Part shown: piece after piece, positions 46,686-58,789 of the stretch
How positions within the stretch are numbered: the stretch's first letter is position 1
Layout: each line of letters begins with the position of its first letter
NCBI GenBank assembly: GCA_039720395.1
Contig: CM077824.1
Span: 26,365,278-26,429,277, forward strand
Direction: 5' to 3'
From: Liquidambar formosana
Taxonomy: Eukaryota > Streptophyta > Magnoliopsida > Saxifragales > Altingiaceae
DNA length: 64,000 bases
Made by a program: the position numbers and the translations under genes
Notes under the pieces: generated by a model
What the model saw: only the letters and a program-made list of their open reading frames with translations
The model's database searches: none
Told to the model about the DNA's origin: nothing

Positions 46686-47829
46686 GTACATGCTTTTCGA
46701 TCATGTCACTTACCTGCTGGTTTCACATTTCCCTTCTTTTTTTTTTTTCTTTTTTTTTGGTAACAATTTTCCCCTCACAGGTCTCGACTTTTTTTTATCA
46801 TTAGTGATGAAATGCTTATGAGAGAACATGTATATAGACATTTAGGTGATATTGTGATGTTAAGAGCTACTAGAGACAGGATTACTATGGTCCTAAAGGA
46901 AAGAGATGTCATGCTGTATCTTCATATCCTTTAGTCCTGGATTTAGACCCGAATAAAAGTTACTGTGGTCCCAAGTAGGGATGTCTTGTCATGTTTCCTC
47001 TGATTCTGCACGCGAGGACCCCATATGACCTGGGAAGGATTTATCAGTTGGAAATATTGATGTTATGGATCACCAAATACAGTGGATGATGAATTGATTA
47101 GTTATATGCTCTCCCTTCTTATTCAATTTGTGAAATGTGGTTTTATGTCATGTTTTTATTACTTAAGATCGTTTTAAAACCTTGATTTACATCTTTAAAA
47201 AATGTAACCTATTGAGTTTATACTCGCACCTATTTTAAAAGATTTCCACATATTTTGAGTAAGCTAATGATGATTCTTTTGGGGATGCATCTTATCGGGA
47301 TTAGCATTGCGCGCATAGCACAAAATGTTGTGCAAATATTACATTTTATTTTTATGGTCTGTATATTATTGTATTCTATAATGCATATATTTACAATAGA
47401 ACTTTGTGGAACTTGAACGCCAGCTTTACTTTATGATTTCGATGTGGATGGTTGGATAATTTTATTTAATTGCATAGGTTTGAAATGTCGATAACTTGGT
47501 ATATCCTATTTCCAAACGGGACCATGCTAGATTTTCTTAAAAATATTTCTTTAAATTGTGTTTTTAATCATAAACAATCCATGATTTCTATTTAATTTAT
47601 ATCTCATTATGAATACGTCTTGGCCTATTTTCTGGGCCATGACATTTAGTCTTTATTTTGGTGTCTTTTGAATGATAGTGGCTTCTAGCATGATTGGTGT
47701 TTAAATTGTGATGTTCTGGTGGTAATATGATTGTGATGATGTGATGACTTTGGTTATATGATTGTGATGTGATACATGTTTGATTTTGGATTAATTAGCA
47801 GTTAAGAGTAGTCAATTAATTTTGAATCT
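46686..47829. other. Sequence after terpene synthase exon 3
   Basis: T-rich at first, like the start of intron 3, with a poly-T stretch at 46738-46758. I see no terpene synthase exon. The right part grades into sequence distantly similar to the LTR family at 55510. Confidence 0.4.
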
Positions 47830-48052
47830 TCCCACTTCCCCTTTGGGCTATTCTTCTTGTATTGAATTATGGCAGTTTGTAAGTTTCCTTATCTTAAACC
47901 TTCATTTTTCTGAAAACTTCCCTTCTATTAAAATTTCCTCTTTGATTAGTATCGAGACTTGGAAACTATTGTAGTTCCTTATGAGGGGAATAGCCCTCCT
48001 TTCGAACTACGTGTACTTTGAGTATTATTAGGCAACTAGTAAGATACGTAGG

Positions 48053-50933
48053 TGTGAACCACGGGTTTTGATCGGCCCTTTTAAAAAGATGTAGAGATTT
48101 AAATAAATAAAAATCTATTTTTAAAGGTTCACAAAAACAAAACAAACAAGGAGTCACCACCTCATTTGTTAAGGAAAAGAGGAAAACCATAAAAATAGTT
48201 TTAAAGGAAACCTTTAAAAGCAAAATTAGTTGACTCTAATCAAGGAAAAGTAAGTCTTAACGAAACAAGAGAGGATTCAGAGACTAAGTTATGATATGGG
48301 AAGGTTCTAGGAAACATCCTATAGGCACCCACGTTGCCCCAAAATGGGTCTTTTAATTTATATGAGCTATTTCAATCACTTCCTAATTAGTCACCATGCA
48401 TATATAAGGAATCATCCATAACTAGTCATTCATCCATAAACATCCATAAAGCATCATAGACATTCATGAACAAATATGAGAGATATAGAAAGCAGCAGAG
48501 AGAGAAATAAAGAATAAAAGAAAAGAAAGAAAAAGAAAACCTAGGATACTTTGTATCCTAGGGTGGACTTGAACATTAAATGAGCGCCTACGTACCCCAC
48601 ATACAAAGATGTAAAGATTAAAGTCCACGTAGTTCGATTGAGTAGGGGTTACTCCCTTTACAATGAACTATAAACCCTAAGTTTCCTTTTTAAGAAAAAG
48701 AAGAGTTTAAAAGAAAAGAATTTCTAAAAAAGGAATTTAAGAAAAGATAGAATTTGAGAAGAGATAAAACTCTTATTCAATGAGAAGTTTTAGAAAAGTA
48801 GGAAACTTAGGAGTTATAGTTCAATGTAAAAAGAATAACCCAAAAGGGAGAAGAGAACAATTCATAACAAACTCGCCATAAACCAACTTACCATATGTCA
48901 AAAAATCCCAAAACATTGGGAAATCACCCATTAATCACCCTATGTATGCTATAGGGAAATTATTATGCTCAAAACAACCAATATCATATCCAAATCATCA
49001 TTAGAAGACCTAAATCAAATCTAGAAAGAATACTAATCATGCTTACAATGACCTGATACTCATGCAAAAAATAAAAATCAAAAGCAAAGCAAAAACCCTA
49101 ATATGCTCCTACATGCCTTAGACTCACTATCATGCATAAAAATATCAAAAACATTCCAATATGAATTATTATGATGAAAATATCATATAACAATCCAAGA
49201 CACAGAAATAAAATCTAACATGATGCATTAGATAAGTATTTTATGTAAGAATGTGAAATAATCATTATTACGGCGAGCTTTCTTAAGAAAAACTATTCTG
49301 AGATAATTTTACGTAGAAATCACTTCGCATGAATGATTTCTTCATATATCCTATGTAAAATATATATCTAAGAATGCAAAGAAACTCATGGCGCACATAA
49401 ACACACTCTAGAAAACACCTATGCACATCTCACCCTCTAAGGACGATAATTATCTTCTAAAAGAATAATCATCTATACACCCATGAAGATGAAGTCTACA
49501 CAGAAAGTGTCCTATACAAAAGATGCTTAAAATCATGCATATAATTAAACTATGAAGAAAAAACAACTTAAACACATCAACTAATTTTCTGTGTAACATA
49601 CCCCTATTCTAGAGAGAGAAACTATCCTACCAGCAAACAATTCACAATTCCTACTCCACTAGCATGCTTTTTACATCATATGAATCATATACACTCTAAA
49701 ATATAGAGCTTATTGATTCCTAACTCAATACTAAGCCATAATTATGCAAAGAATGGGGTAGAAGAAGAAAGAACCATAGAATAAGGAGAACAAGGATGCA
49801 AGGAAGCTTACAACAAAGCAAAGGTCTTTGCTGCATTTTTCCTTCTTGTTGGACTTGATTGCCTTCTAATTCCTCTTTAAAATTGCAGTAGACTATTCTC
49901 TCCAAGTGGTGTGGGTGTGTGCAAATTTGTTCTCCCTCTCTCTCTTATAAATATAAAGTGTTAAAAGTTCCTTATATTGATGAATGAGCCTTTATTTATA
50001 GCCAACTAACCATATGAACCAATGGTTAAGATTAATTCACCATAAAACTAATCTAAGGCTATTATTAACTCCCCTAGATGTTGGACAACTTAAAATCACT
50101 TCCTAATAGGTTTAAAACACTTTTGGAATAAGGAAATTCGAAATAAAAGAGTCAAAAATCATCAAAACTACAAAATAGGGCAAACAAACATGAAGTCCTT
50201 GGGTGACCGATTAGGCTAATTGGTTGGACCGGTTGGGTTAACTGATTGGACTGGTTGGGCCAACCGGTCACCCAAGAGCGAGCTTAGGTCTCCTCGTTTT
50301 TTAGGATTTCTTGCTTAATTCGGATTTCTATCTTAAAATGCCCATATCTTGGTCAATTTAACTCCGATTTGAGTCATTCAAAAGCCAGAATTTCAAAAAT
50401 TTAATGTAGAATAAGTCTAGAATATTCTTGGACCAAAAATCCCTTCCCTCAGTCAAGTGGCTGGGTTTTAACATGACGGTTAACCAAAAAAAGGTCAATT
50501 AGCCATAGGGCAATATGGTGAATCAATCCAAAACCTATTCAATAATTAAATTGGCACTTCAATTAGACTCATTTCATCATTTTAAGACCAATGGAACAAT
50601 TTGAAATAAGTTTCGGAGCCAATTGGAAAGTATACAAAGTGAAAGACGAAATTGCCCTTCAAGTCACAAAAGTTCTAATTACTTATCCAAATCTATCTGG
50701 AATTGAACCAAATTTGACACACACATCCTAAATGATCCTAAAAACTAAATGTAATTGATGGGAATCAATAATAAGACAAAAATATGCATGCAATAATGAA
50801 CTACTCTCCTAAGGCTTAAAAGGACAAAAGTGTACTTTAAGGCCTCCTTTTAAGCCTTAGGGACTCTTAAATGCTTCTAAACCTAACCAAATGCTATCAT
50901 GAACTTATGGGGGGTGAAAATGGGGTGTCTATA
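48053..50933 (-). mobile_element. Solo LTR nested in the plus-strand LTR
   Basis: A 2881-bp LTR on the minus strand, from TATAGACACCCCATTTTCAC to GGTTCACA. It is flanked by GTAGG on both sides (48048-48052 and 50934-50938), a 5-bp target duplication. Joining the flanks restores TACGTAGGTGCTC, which matches TACGTAGGCGCTC in the intact relative at 58302. It belongs to the same broad family as its host, and no interior remains, so it arose by recombination between two LTRs. Confidence 0.9.
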
Positions 50934-51365
50934 GTAGGTGCTCACTTGAGTTCAAGTCCGCCCTAAGATACTAAGTATCCTAGTTTTATTTTATTTTATT
51001 TTATTATATTCTTCTTTAATCTATTATTTGTTTTGTTTTCATTCTTTTTATTTTCTTATCTTGCCCCATTACTACTTTAGGCTTCTTTCTACATTATTCT
51101 CTTGCGATTGATAGTTGATGTTGATGGATTATTAATTGATTAGCATGTTGTTTTTTTATTGATTGTTACTGATTTTCATGTGATTAAGAGATTAAATTAG
51201 CCCAATTAAATTAAAAGACCAACTCGGGCAATGTGGGTGCCTATGGGCTTATCCAGAACCTTCCCACGTCGTAACATAGCTCCCGAATCCTCAATCTTTT
51301 GGTTTAAGATTATTGCCTTTCCCGTATGTTTTAATTTTTCTCAATCTTCCCTATCGTTACTTGCC

Positions 51366-52860
51366 GTTGATGAAAATTGACAAAAGTTAGTCACGTGCTA
51401 CGCATGCATGACACTGTTAATGGACTTGTTTTGTCCAAAATACCTTTAAACTGGTGAAATGCAACTTTTTTTTAATTGTCTACAAACCCCCTCGACCTTT
51501 TCACAAATTTTGTTGTATCAACTCGACCATGCAAACCCATTTGATTGCCTGCAAACCCAAACCTTCGTTGCCAACAGCATAATGCATCATCCATAGCCAA
51601 ACCTTCGCCTTCCTTCTAGGTTATACCCAATACAGATCAATGATGGGTTGGAGTTTAACGATGGTTGGTTTGGGATTCAAATCTACTATGGTTGAGTTTA
51701 GGTTTAGTTTGAAGATGATCTTGATGGCAGCCATAGTAGCTGCATAATCTTCCCAATCTCAAGCATGTCGTCGAGTGATATGATGCTGTTGTGCTTAATA
51801 AAGATGTAGATTTGATGGTGTGGTGATGGTGAGGTGGGCTTAAAGGAGATGGGTTTGGAGGTAGGAGTAGCTTAGGTCACTGACGAATTAGGTTATAAAC
51901 ATGGAAAAGGGGTATCATCAGGATGGTGGTGTGGATCAAAGACAGCGCTAGCGAAGGATAGGTATGGATATTGCAGATGGAGGACAGTTTTAAACCTCAG
52001 CGTTGGCAATGGAGTTTCTTCAGAAGCAGCGATGACTCCTTAATTGAAAACCCAACCTAGATCTGAACGGTAATAGTGGCGACCATGGAATTTATTCAGC
52101 AATAGCCATTCCCTACACAAACCCAACCCAGAACTAAAAAAGAGTATGTCACCATCGCCGATAAAGACAATTATCTCCATCGATGAGCTTGACGGCGAAA
52201 CCTGATGGGGTGGAGATCAACAACGATACTTGACAGAAATAGTGGACTTTAATTTGGCAACCTGGAAGTGATGATCGATTAAGGGTTTGAATCTAGATCT
52301 AGTGGTAATAGTTCGACGGTGATTGGCTAGAAAAGGCTTGGGTCTATGATGCTTTAATAATGATGTTGGTTGGGGTTTTGGTCATAATTAAAGAGGGCTT
52401 GTCGGTTGTGATTGGGTTGATCGCAGTGGTGATAGCTTCTTAATTGAGTTTGTGTTGGCACAAAGGTGGGTGTCAACAATAAAGGGAAGGCAATGGTGAT
52501 GCTGTGGGTCTGAAAATGGTGGTCGAGGACTCGACAATTGGCTCGAAGGTTGTGGCTTCCATCACATCAACTTATACTAACCCACACCATTAAACCCATA
52601 GAGAATCCTCTTATCAACGGCTTCGATCAACGACGATGGTGATCAACTAGAGCCAAACCCTCTCTAGTGAGGCAAACCCTCTCCAGAGTGTGGGTGCACG
52701 TAAGGGGAGGGTGTAAGGTTTTTTCATCTTTTTACTATTACCGTTAACACCGTTAAGTTCAAAAAATCCCAAATGAGCTCGGGGGCACATAGTTAAAATT
52801 AAAACATAATGGGGTTATTTGTTTACCCCTTATACATGAGGGAGTTATCTGTAATTTACC
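51366..52860. mobile_element. Unclassified insertion in the split LTR
   Basis: About 1.5 kb not present in the related LTR at 58620. The right edge has CACCGTTAAGTTC and GGGGGCACATAG followed by TACATGAGGGAGTTATCTG, a style seen at MULE-like ends, but I could not find a clean inverted left end or target duplication. No protein is readable. Confidence 0.35.
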
Positions 52861-52993
52861 TTTCCTTTTAAATTGGAGTCATTTATGTTTTTTGGAAAAT
52901 TAAATGTTTTTATGGTTTCCTCGTTCTTTAAAAATGAGGTGGCGACTACTTATTTTTATATGAATTTATGTGAACCGATTTTCAACGTTCACA

Positions 52994-53050
52994 GATAGGT
53001 TATCTAAAAATTTGTGTAACAAAATATGTATGTTGATCCTGATATATATC
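52994..53050. other. Short spacer between LTRs
   Basis: Ends with the left target duplication ATATC (53046-53050). Confidence 0.5.
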
Positions 53051-55352
53051 TGTTACGATTCAAATTAATTAAGTCATGATCAATAATAATAAAACAAGCT
53101 TTATTTAATAAATCCTTTGATAAAACGTAGATGACATGTCAAAACATCAGCCATTTTCAAATATTTCCAGGCATGACCCATCCGTAGATGGGACATACCA
53201 TCATAAAACCTGTTATAAAATTCATTTCATAAAAATTTCTTGTCATCCATACAAGTGGTATCTGCCCATGCTTTATATTCCACATATACTCACATCCATA
53301 AATAATTAAAATTATATCCTTAATTACATATACATTAGTCCAAAAGAAAACCAAATTAATACATTATATTTTTCCCTTGAAAATACATCAATAATCAACA
53401 TAATGAAATTTCCATTAAGTATGCTTCTACCTATGATAGCATAAACTAATCCTTAATTATCTGAAAAACGTTTAAAATAATAGATGTGAGTTCGACAATT
53501 CAGTAGATAAAATTTAACATAGTAAACTAAAGCAATGATATAAATAAAATCCAATTATATCATTTAAATCAAATTATACTAACCGTGTATATTAAAAAGA
53601 ATCTAAATCAAGTTATAATCCATAACTTAAAGTAAATAATGCATAATACCCAATGCATGTGACTCATGTCCAATTTATATTAATTCCACCAATTACCAAC
53701 CACTCCCACAGGAGTCTTCGCGCAGAAAGGGAGGATTTAACCAAACCTCCAAGAGAACAACACTACACTCTCACAAGGATGGAAAGTAGCCTCTTATGAG
53801 GACAACACTACGGATCCCTACCTGGCCCGAAAAGTAGCCTCAATTTGGGAACACAAGGGTTCCTGCTTGGAATTGGAAAGTACCCAGGACCAAAAGAAAG
53901 GAAAATACCGCAAAGTCTCTTGACTGCAAGTAGTCCAATTCTAATGACCCCTTATACATATAACTTTTACCGAGTATTCATTAAGTCCATTTCATGTATG
54001 ATTATGCCAAACATGAAATGCAATAAACCATAAAATGATTTTGACCAAATCATCTCCAAAATATATCATATAATCCACAATAAAATAACCTCATATTTAT
54101 ACCAAATTATGATAAACAATATAAATTCTCATTATGATTATAGCCTTAAAATCATAATCGAAAACATCAATTAAACATGGAATTAATCATAAAATCCTTA
54201 CATCTATACTGCATGAAATGTATAAAATTAACCAAGCTCATTAATAAACATAATTTCCAATTTATGTTATCAAATAACCAAAGTTCCATTTCAAGATTTA
54301 TTCCATAAATCGTCTATACACATATTCTAAATTCCAAGAATAACAAATACTATGATAATATATACCATATTTTCATGTCCATAGTTTAAACCTATATAAA
54401 TTACACCTATCTTCATGAAATGTGTAGAAAATGCAACCTTGATGTTGTGGGTATGAAATCCAAGCCCTAGGATGCACATGCAAGCTCCCAATCCAAGCTT
54501 TAGCTCCAAATGTCATAAATGATGATAGTAATGGAGGTCCCAACTCCAAATCACCACCAAAACTCTCCAATATGCATGAACAAACCCAAAAATATAAGAA
54601 TGAGATGACAATCCAAAATAAATTACAAACCTTAGTTCTAAAATGTGAGAAAATACCTCCAAAAATGCAAAGGAGTTGGTGAGGATGAACATTCATGCCA
54701 AAACCCATGAAATCCAAACTCAAGCCACCATAAATAAGCTTTAAGTTTCACCAAGAAGTTAGAAAAGATGAATCCAACCATAATAATGCATTCCTGAAGT
54801 GAGAGAGAGAAAAACCCACACATGCAAGAGAAAAAAATGCACTTTTCTCTTTCCAAACAAGCCCTATTTCTCTCATCTCTCTCTTCTCTCTCCCTTTCTC
54901 TCTCTAGCTCTTTAGCATAAAAAAGAACAGATCTGGTCTCAAAGGGTTGAGTTTTGAGTATATAAGGTTAGTGGAGGGGCACATGCGTCATTTTGCATGT
55001 TAAAAACCTATTTCAACAAAGCTCGATCGATCGGGGTTGACAGTACCCGATAGCCATTTCTAGAGGGGTACCGATCAATCGGCCCCCTACCCCGATCGAT
55101 CGATCGCTACCCTCACAGTTTGTGAGTTTTTGTCAGCATTTAGCAAAAACTCATCCAAACGCTTCCAAATCACCCGGAACCTTCCCAAAACCATTAAAAT
55201 GACTTTTAAACATAAAATAAACATGCCCACGCATATAAAAATCAATATCATGCCATGCCCATGCATAAATACAAACCGACAAAATCCAATAATACGCGTA
55301 CTAACAAAGTATTAAACCATTAATACTTTACTTAAAAATTACGGGTGTTATA
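53051..55352 (-). mobile_element. Solo LTR, Ty3-gypsy type
   Basis: A 2302-bp sequence starting, on the minus strand, TATAACACCCGTAATTTTTA and ending GAATCGTAACA. The same five bases, ATATC, flank both sides (53046-53050 and 55353-55357). No interior is attached. TGTAACACCCGTAA-type starts are common in plant gypsy LTRs. It differs from the family at 48053 and 55510. Confidence 0.88.
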
Positions 55353-55357
55353 ATATC

Positions 55358-55509
55358 TATATCTATACTACTTACAAAAGTCTTTTAAATAAACAAAAAA
55401 AAAAAATTGATTGACAATTATAGCCTTACTTAAAATTATAAAGACAATATTACCCTTATATGGCACCTATGTGGAAAATTAAAAACCGCCATGCTAGTAA
55501 CGTACAATC
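55358..55509. other. Short spacer
   Basis: AT-rich, nothing recognised. Confidence 0.4.
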
Positions 55510-56217
55510 TATCACACCCCATTTTTGTCACCCTAGTTAGAGGTCATCATTTCATGTAGCTTTTTGTTTCATTTTTGAGTCTAGTCTTTTGCATTGAGTT
55601 TCTAGAGTCTTGAGGATGATGTGTATGAATTTTGGTTCGATTTGGAGTTGATCTTGAGGGTTAATAAGAACTTTTGCGACTTGAGGGGAATAATCGTCTT
55701 TTAGGTCACAAACTTTCCATTTGACCTTGATATGATCTCCAAGTTGTCAATTAGAGTTCATATGGATACATTTGAGGTATTTACAGGTTCAATTTGATGA
55801 ATTGATGGTTCGGGATTAAAATGGCTCAATATGGTTCAGGGTGGCTAAGAGACCCTATTTCGGGTTAGCTCAAATCGGCTCATGATTTTCACTCAATTCC
55901 TACTCATTTGAATTTAATTAGTCTTAATTTCATTCCTAAAGATGTTTTGGAAGGTTGAATTTTGAATTGGAAAGCATTTGGTGCGACCCTGTGTGTGTAC
56001 CAAAATTTAGCAACGGTGGTGCATAGCGGTTAGCTGCCTTTGTAAAACCTAACCATGCAAACATGGTTAGGGATTTTTGCCCTAAAATGTCTTAAATTAC
56101 ATTCCTTTTCAAAGCACGATCGTTTTGGCTTTCGTTTCGTCAAAATCGAACTCCGTTTGACCCCCAAAACACTTTTGGAAGGTGAAAGAGTGCGAAAATG
56201 GCAATTGCTGATGACGT

Positions 56218-56320
56218 GCTCGGGTGACCACCTGGCGCTTGGTGGCTAACCGCCCAGCCCAGGTGGTCAGCCGCCCAAGCCCAGGTGGTCAGCCGCCCAA
56301 CACTAGGTGGTCACCCGAGC
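56218..56320. repeat. GC-rich palindromic block in the LTR
   Basis: GCTCGGGTGACCACCT (56218-56233) is exactly complementary to AGGTGGTCACCCGAGC (56305-56320). Between them CAGCCCAGGTGGTCAGCCGC-like units repeat. The block contrasts with the AT-rich LTR around it. Confidence 0.85.
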
Positions 56321-56746
56321 CTCTTTCCTTTTTTTGAGTGTTGAAGCGGATCCCTTCCTATTTTCTCAAACTATTCCGCCTTCATTCGCCATTCCACCTT
56401 ATTTTTAACCCTAATTGACCTACTTGAGCCCCAAGGAAGTCTCTAATGACCCTTGGATCAATATTTAGGGTTTTAATCCCAACCATTGATGGATTTCCCT
56501 CAAACCCTATAAATACCCTTCTATACTTCAGTATTAGGAGAGGCACCTAGAGGCAATCATAGCCATCCTTAAGGTATTCTAACCTAATTTCTGAGTGAGG
56601 GATAGAGAGAGAGAGTTTCAAGGGGAGCTGGAGCTTTGCTTGGAGGCTTGAAGGAGAGCTTTTCAACTTGTTCACAAGAGGAGAAGAGATGTTCTACAGC
56701 AGCAAGAAGGCTCCACCATAGGTATACCTTTATTCCTTTGCTATGG

Positions 56747-57290
56747 AAATTAGGGTTTCACTTAGAATAGTTCCTTTGCATGTTCAAGTTAGTATTTTCG
56801 TCATGTATTGATGCTTCTAATAGTTAATATACATGGTTGAAATGTTATTCATGATGGGTTATGCATGTAATTGGATTATTTCATGTGATTTAATGCATAG
56901 TTGGGATTTTAGGGTTGCTATTGTGCTGAAATAGGATTTTTGCTTAGAATAGCCATATTTCATGATCAAGCTTGCATTTTTATCATGTGATGATACTGCT
57001 ATTAGTTTAAAAGCATGATTAGAATTGTGTTCATGGTTAGCTTTGCATGCTAGGGGATTATTTCATTTGATTTAATGCATGGTTGCGATTCTAGGATTTC
57101 TTGTGCTGAAATTGAGTTTTTACTTGGAATAGCTATATTTCATGTGCAAGTTAGTATTTTTATCATGTGTTGATGCTTCCATTGGTTAATATGCATGATT
57201 AGAATGCTGTTCATAATTGGTTTTTCATGATTTAAAGTTATTTCATGTGATTTTATGCATAATTGTGATTCTAGGGTTTCTATCATCCTT
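56747..57290 (+). repeat. Three tandem units of about 181 bp in the LTR
   Basis: Units start at 56747, 56929 and 57109 (182, 180 and about 180 bp). Each holds TTAGAATAG-like, TTATTTCATGTGATTTAATG and GATTCTAGGGTTTCT-like words in the same order. Divergence between units is moderate. Confidence 0.85.
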
Positions 57291-57389
57291 GTTTTAGGAA
57301 AGTTGCATATAGCATAATAGCTTAGGGTTTTTATTTGTTTTTTCCTTCATAGTTGCTGTATATGTACTGCATATAGAATAACTATGATA

Positions 57390-57740
57390 TTTTCAGCATT
57401 CATATAGTGGATTTTAGGGTTTTTATGCGTCATGGTTCTAGGATCAAATTAGGGTTTATGATTGTTCACTATCTTTGTTGTTTGCATGTTTAGTGGATGA
57501 ATATAGGCCTTAATACCATTTTGTCCAGATTTGTTTATTGTCCTTAATGTTATATTTTGAGCATTCGTGGTAGTGGATTTTAGGGTTTTTTTTTCATGTC
57601 ATTACATATAGGGCTGAATTAGGGTTTCTATTAGTTCATGATTCGTGTCATTCGCATGACTTATGGGTATTTTTAGGCCTTATTTCAATTCTGTCCAGAT
57701 CTATTTATTGTCCTTAATGTCATATTTTTAGCATGTGATT
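57390..57740 (+). repeat. Second tandem array in the LTR, about 167-bp units
   Basis: Units start at about 57390, 57555 and (partial) 57724. Shared words are AGTGGATTTTAGGGTTTTT and TTATTGTCCTTAATG. Confidence 0.75.
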
Positions 57741-58770
57741 GTCTATGTTTTAGCATGATAATTGCTTGGTTGGAAACTAGCTTCGTTTGTTGGTATTTTT
57801 GGAGGATATTGCATGAAAATAGCAGGTGCTTGACAGGTACAAACCCATAGAAAGTGAGATATGACAAGTGCAATTACTCCACCAATGGGGGGTGATTATT
57901 TTGGCTATTGTAAGATAAAATCTTGCAAATAAAGTAATTACCTTATGAAATAGGGTGGTTATTTCGACAAGTTGTTTTTGCTCAAGGTAAGTAGGTTATG
58001 AAGGTGCCCTAATTCACCTTTCTTTCCTTAAAACTTTCCCTTCTCCCTCCTAGGGTTATTTCCTAATAGGGGGATATGGTAAGCTACTACAATTTCCTTT
58101 TCATAGAGAAATTCCTTTTTAAATAAAAGTTTCTATCTTTACTTGAAATACCATATTTTCTAGAGACCTTTTGAGAATCATTTATCTTTGGAAACTCTTC
58201 TATTTATGAAAGAAAACTTAGGGTTTACCATAGGCCTTTATTAGGTTATAACCCTATTCCCTTTTGAACTACATGGACTTTGATCCATGTATTCTGTTGC
58301 ATGGTACGTAGGCGCTCTTCGTGAGGTTCAAATTTGCCTTAGGATCTAAGTATCCTAGTTAGTTAGTTTTTTTTTGTTTTTCTTTGTTTTGTTTGTTTGT
58401 TATGGATGGAATATATGATATGCATGCAATTCTTGTGATGATATCTTGCTGATTTTGTATGGTAAGATCTTGATTTAGCCCAAATAAACTAAGAGACTGA
58501 AAGGGTGACATGGGTGCCTATAGGCTATGCCTAGAACCTTCCCATGTCATAACTTAGCCTCCGAATCCTTATTTCTTTGGTTTCCAAAAGACTGTTTTTG
58601 CCTTTCCTGTTTAAACATGGGGTCATTCTTTTGTTTTCTTAAAACAAAATTGGTTTTTAGGGTTTTCTTTGTTTCCTTTAAAAAATAAGGTGGTAACTCC
58701 TTTTTTTTTTTTTTTTTCAACCCCTTTTCTTTTTCAACCCTTGTGGGTCGCGTTTTAAGGGTCCACAGTA

Positions 58771-58789
58771 TGGTGACTCCACTGGGGAT
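58771..58789 (+). other. Primer-binding site resembling tRNA-Arg
   Basis: TGGTGACTCCACTGGGGAT lies three bases after the LTR. From memory of plant tRNA-Arg 3' ends (…CCCCAGCGGAGTCGCCA), it is complementary with about two or three mismatches, as in Ogre/Tat elements that prime with tRNA-Arg. C-to-T changes could explain the differences. Confidence 0.65.

Larger units (their letters stand above)
47830..52993 (+). mobile_element. Plus-strand LTR of the 55-kb family, split into pieces
   Basis: Pieces at about 47830-48052, 50939-51365 and 52860-52993 align in order with 58020-58767 of the large LTR. Shared markers include CCTAAGATACTAAGTATCCTAG, GTGGGTGCCTATGGGCTTAT, AACATAGC.CCCGAATCCT and a final GTTCACA. 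A solo LTR was inserted at 48053 and another sequence at about 51366-52860. The LTR start is not identifiable and no primer site follows its end, so it is a remnant or old solo LTR. Confidence 0.6.
55510..58767 (+). mobile_element. 5' LTR of a Tat/Ogre-like Ty3-gypsy element
   Basis: A 3258-bp LTR from TATCACACCCCATTTTTGTC to GGGTCCACA, followed three bases later by a primer-binding site. The unusual length fits the Tat/Ogre group. It contains two tandem arrays (56747-57290 and 57390-57740) and a GC-rich palindrome at 56218-56320. The related solo LTR at 48053-50933 shares its ends and the palindrome position. Confidence 0.8.

Noticed and set aside
56747..57620. Telomere-like TTTAGGG words
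   Set aside because: They are isolated TAGGGTTT words within longer tandem units, not continuous telomeric repeats.
58771..58789. tRNA gene
   Set aside because: Only about 19 bases complement a tRNA 3' end, at the correct distance from an LTR. It is a primer site.
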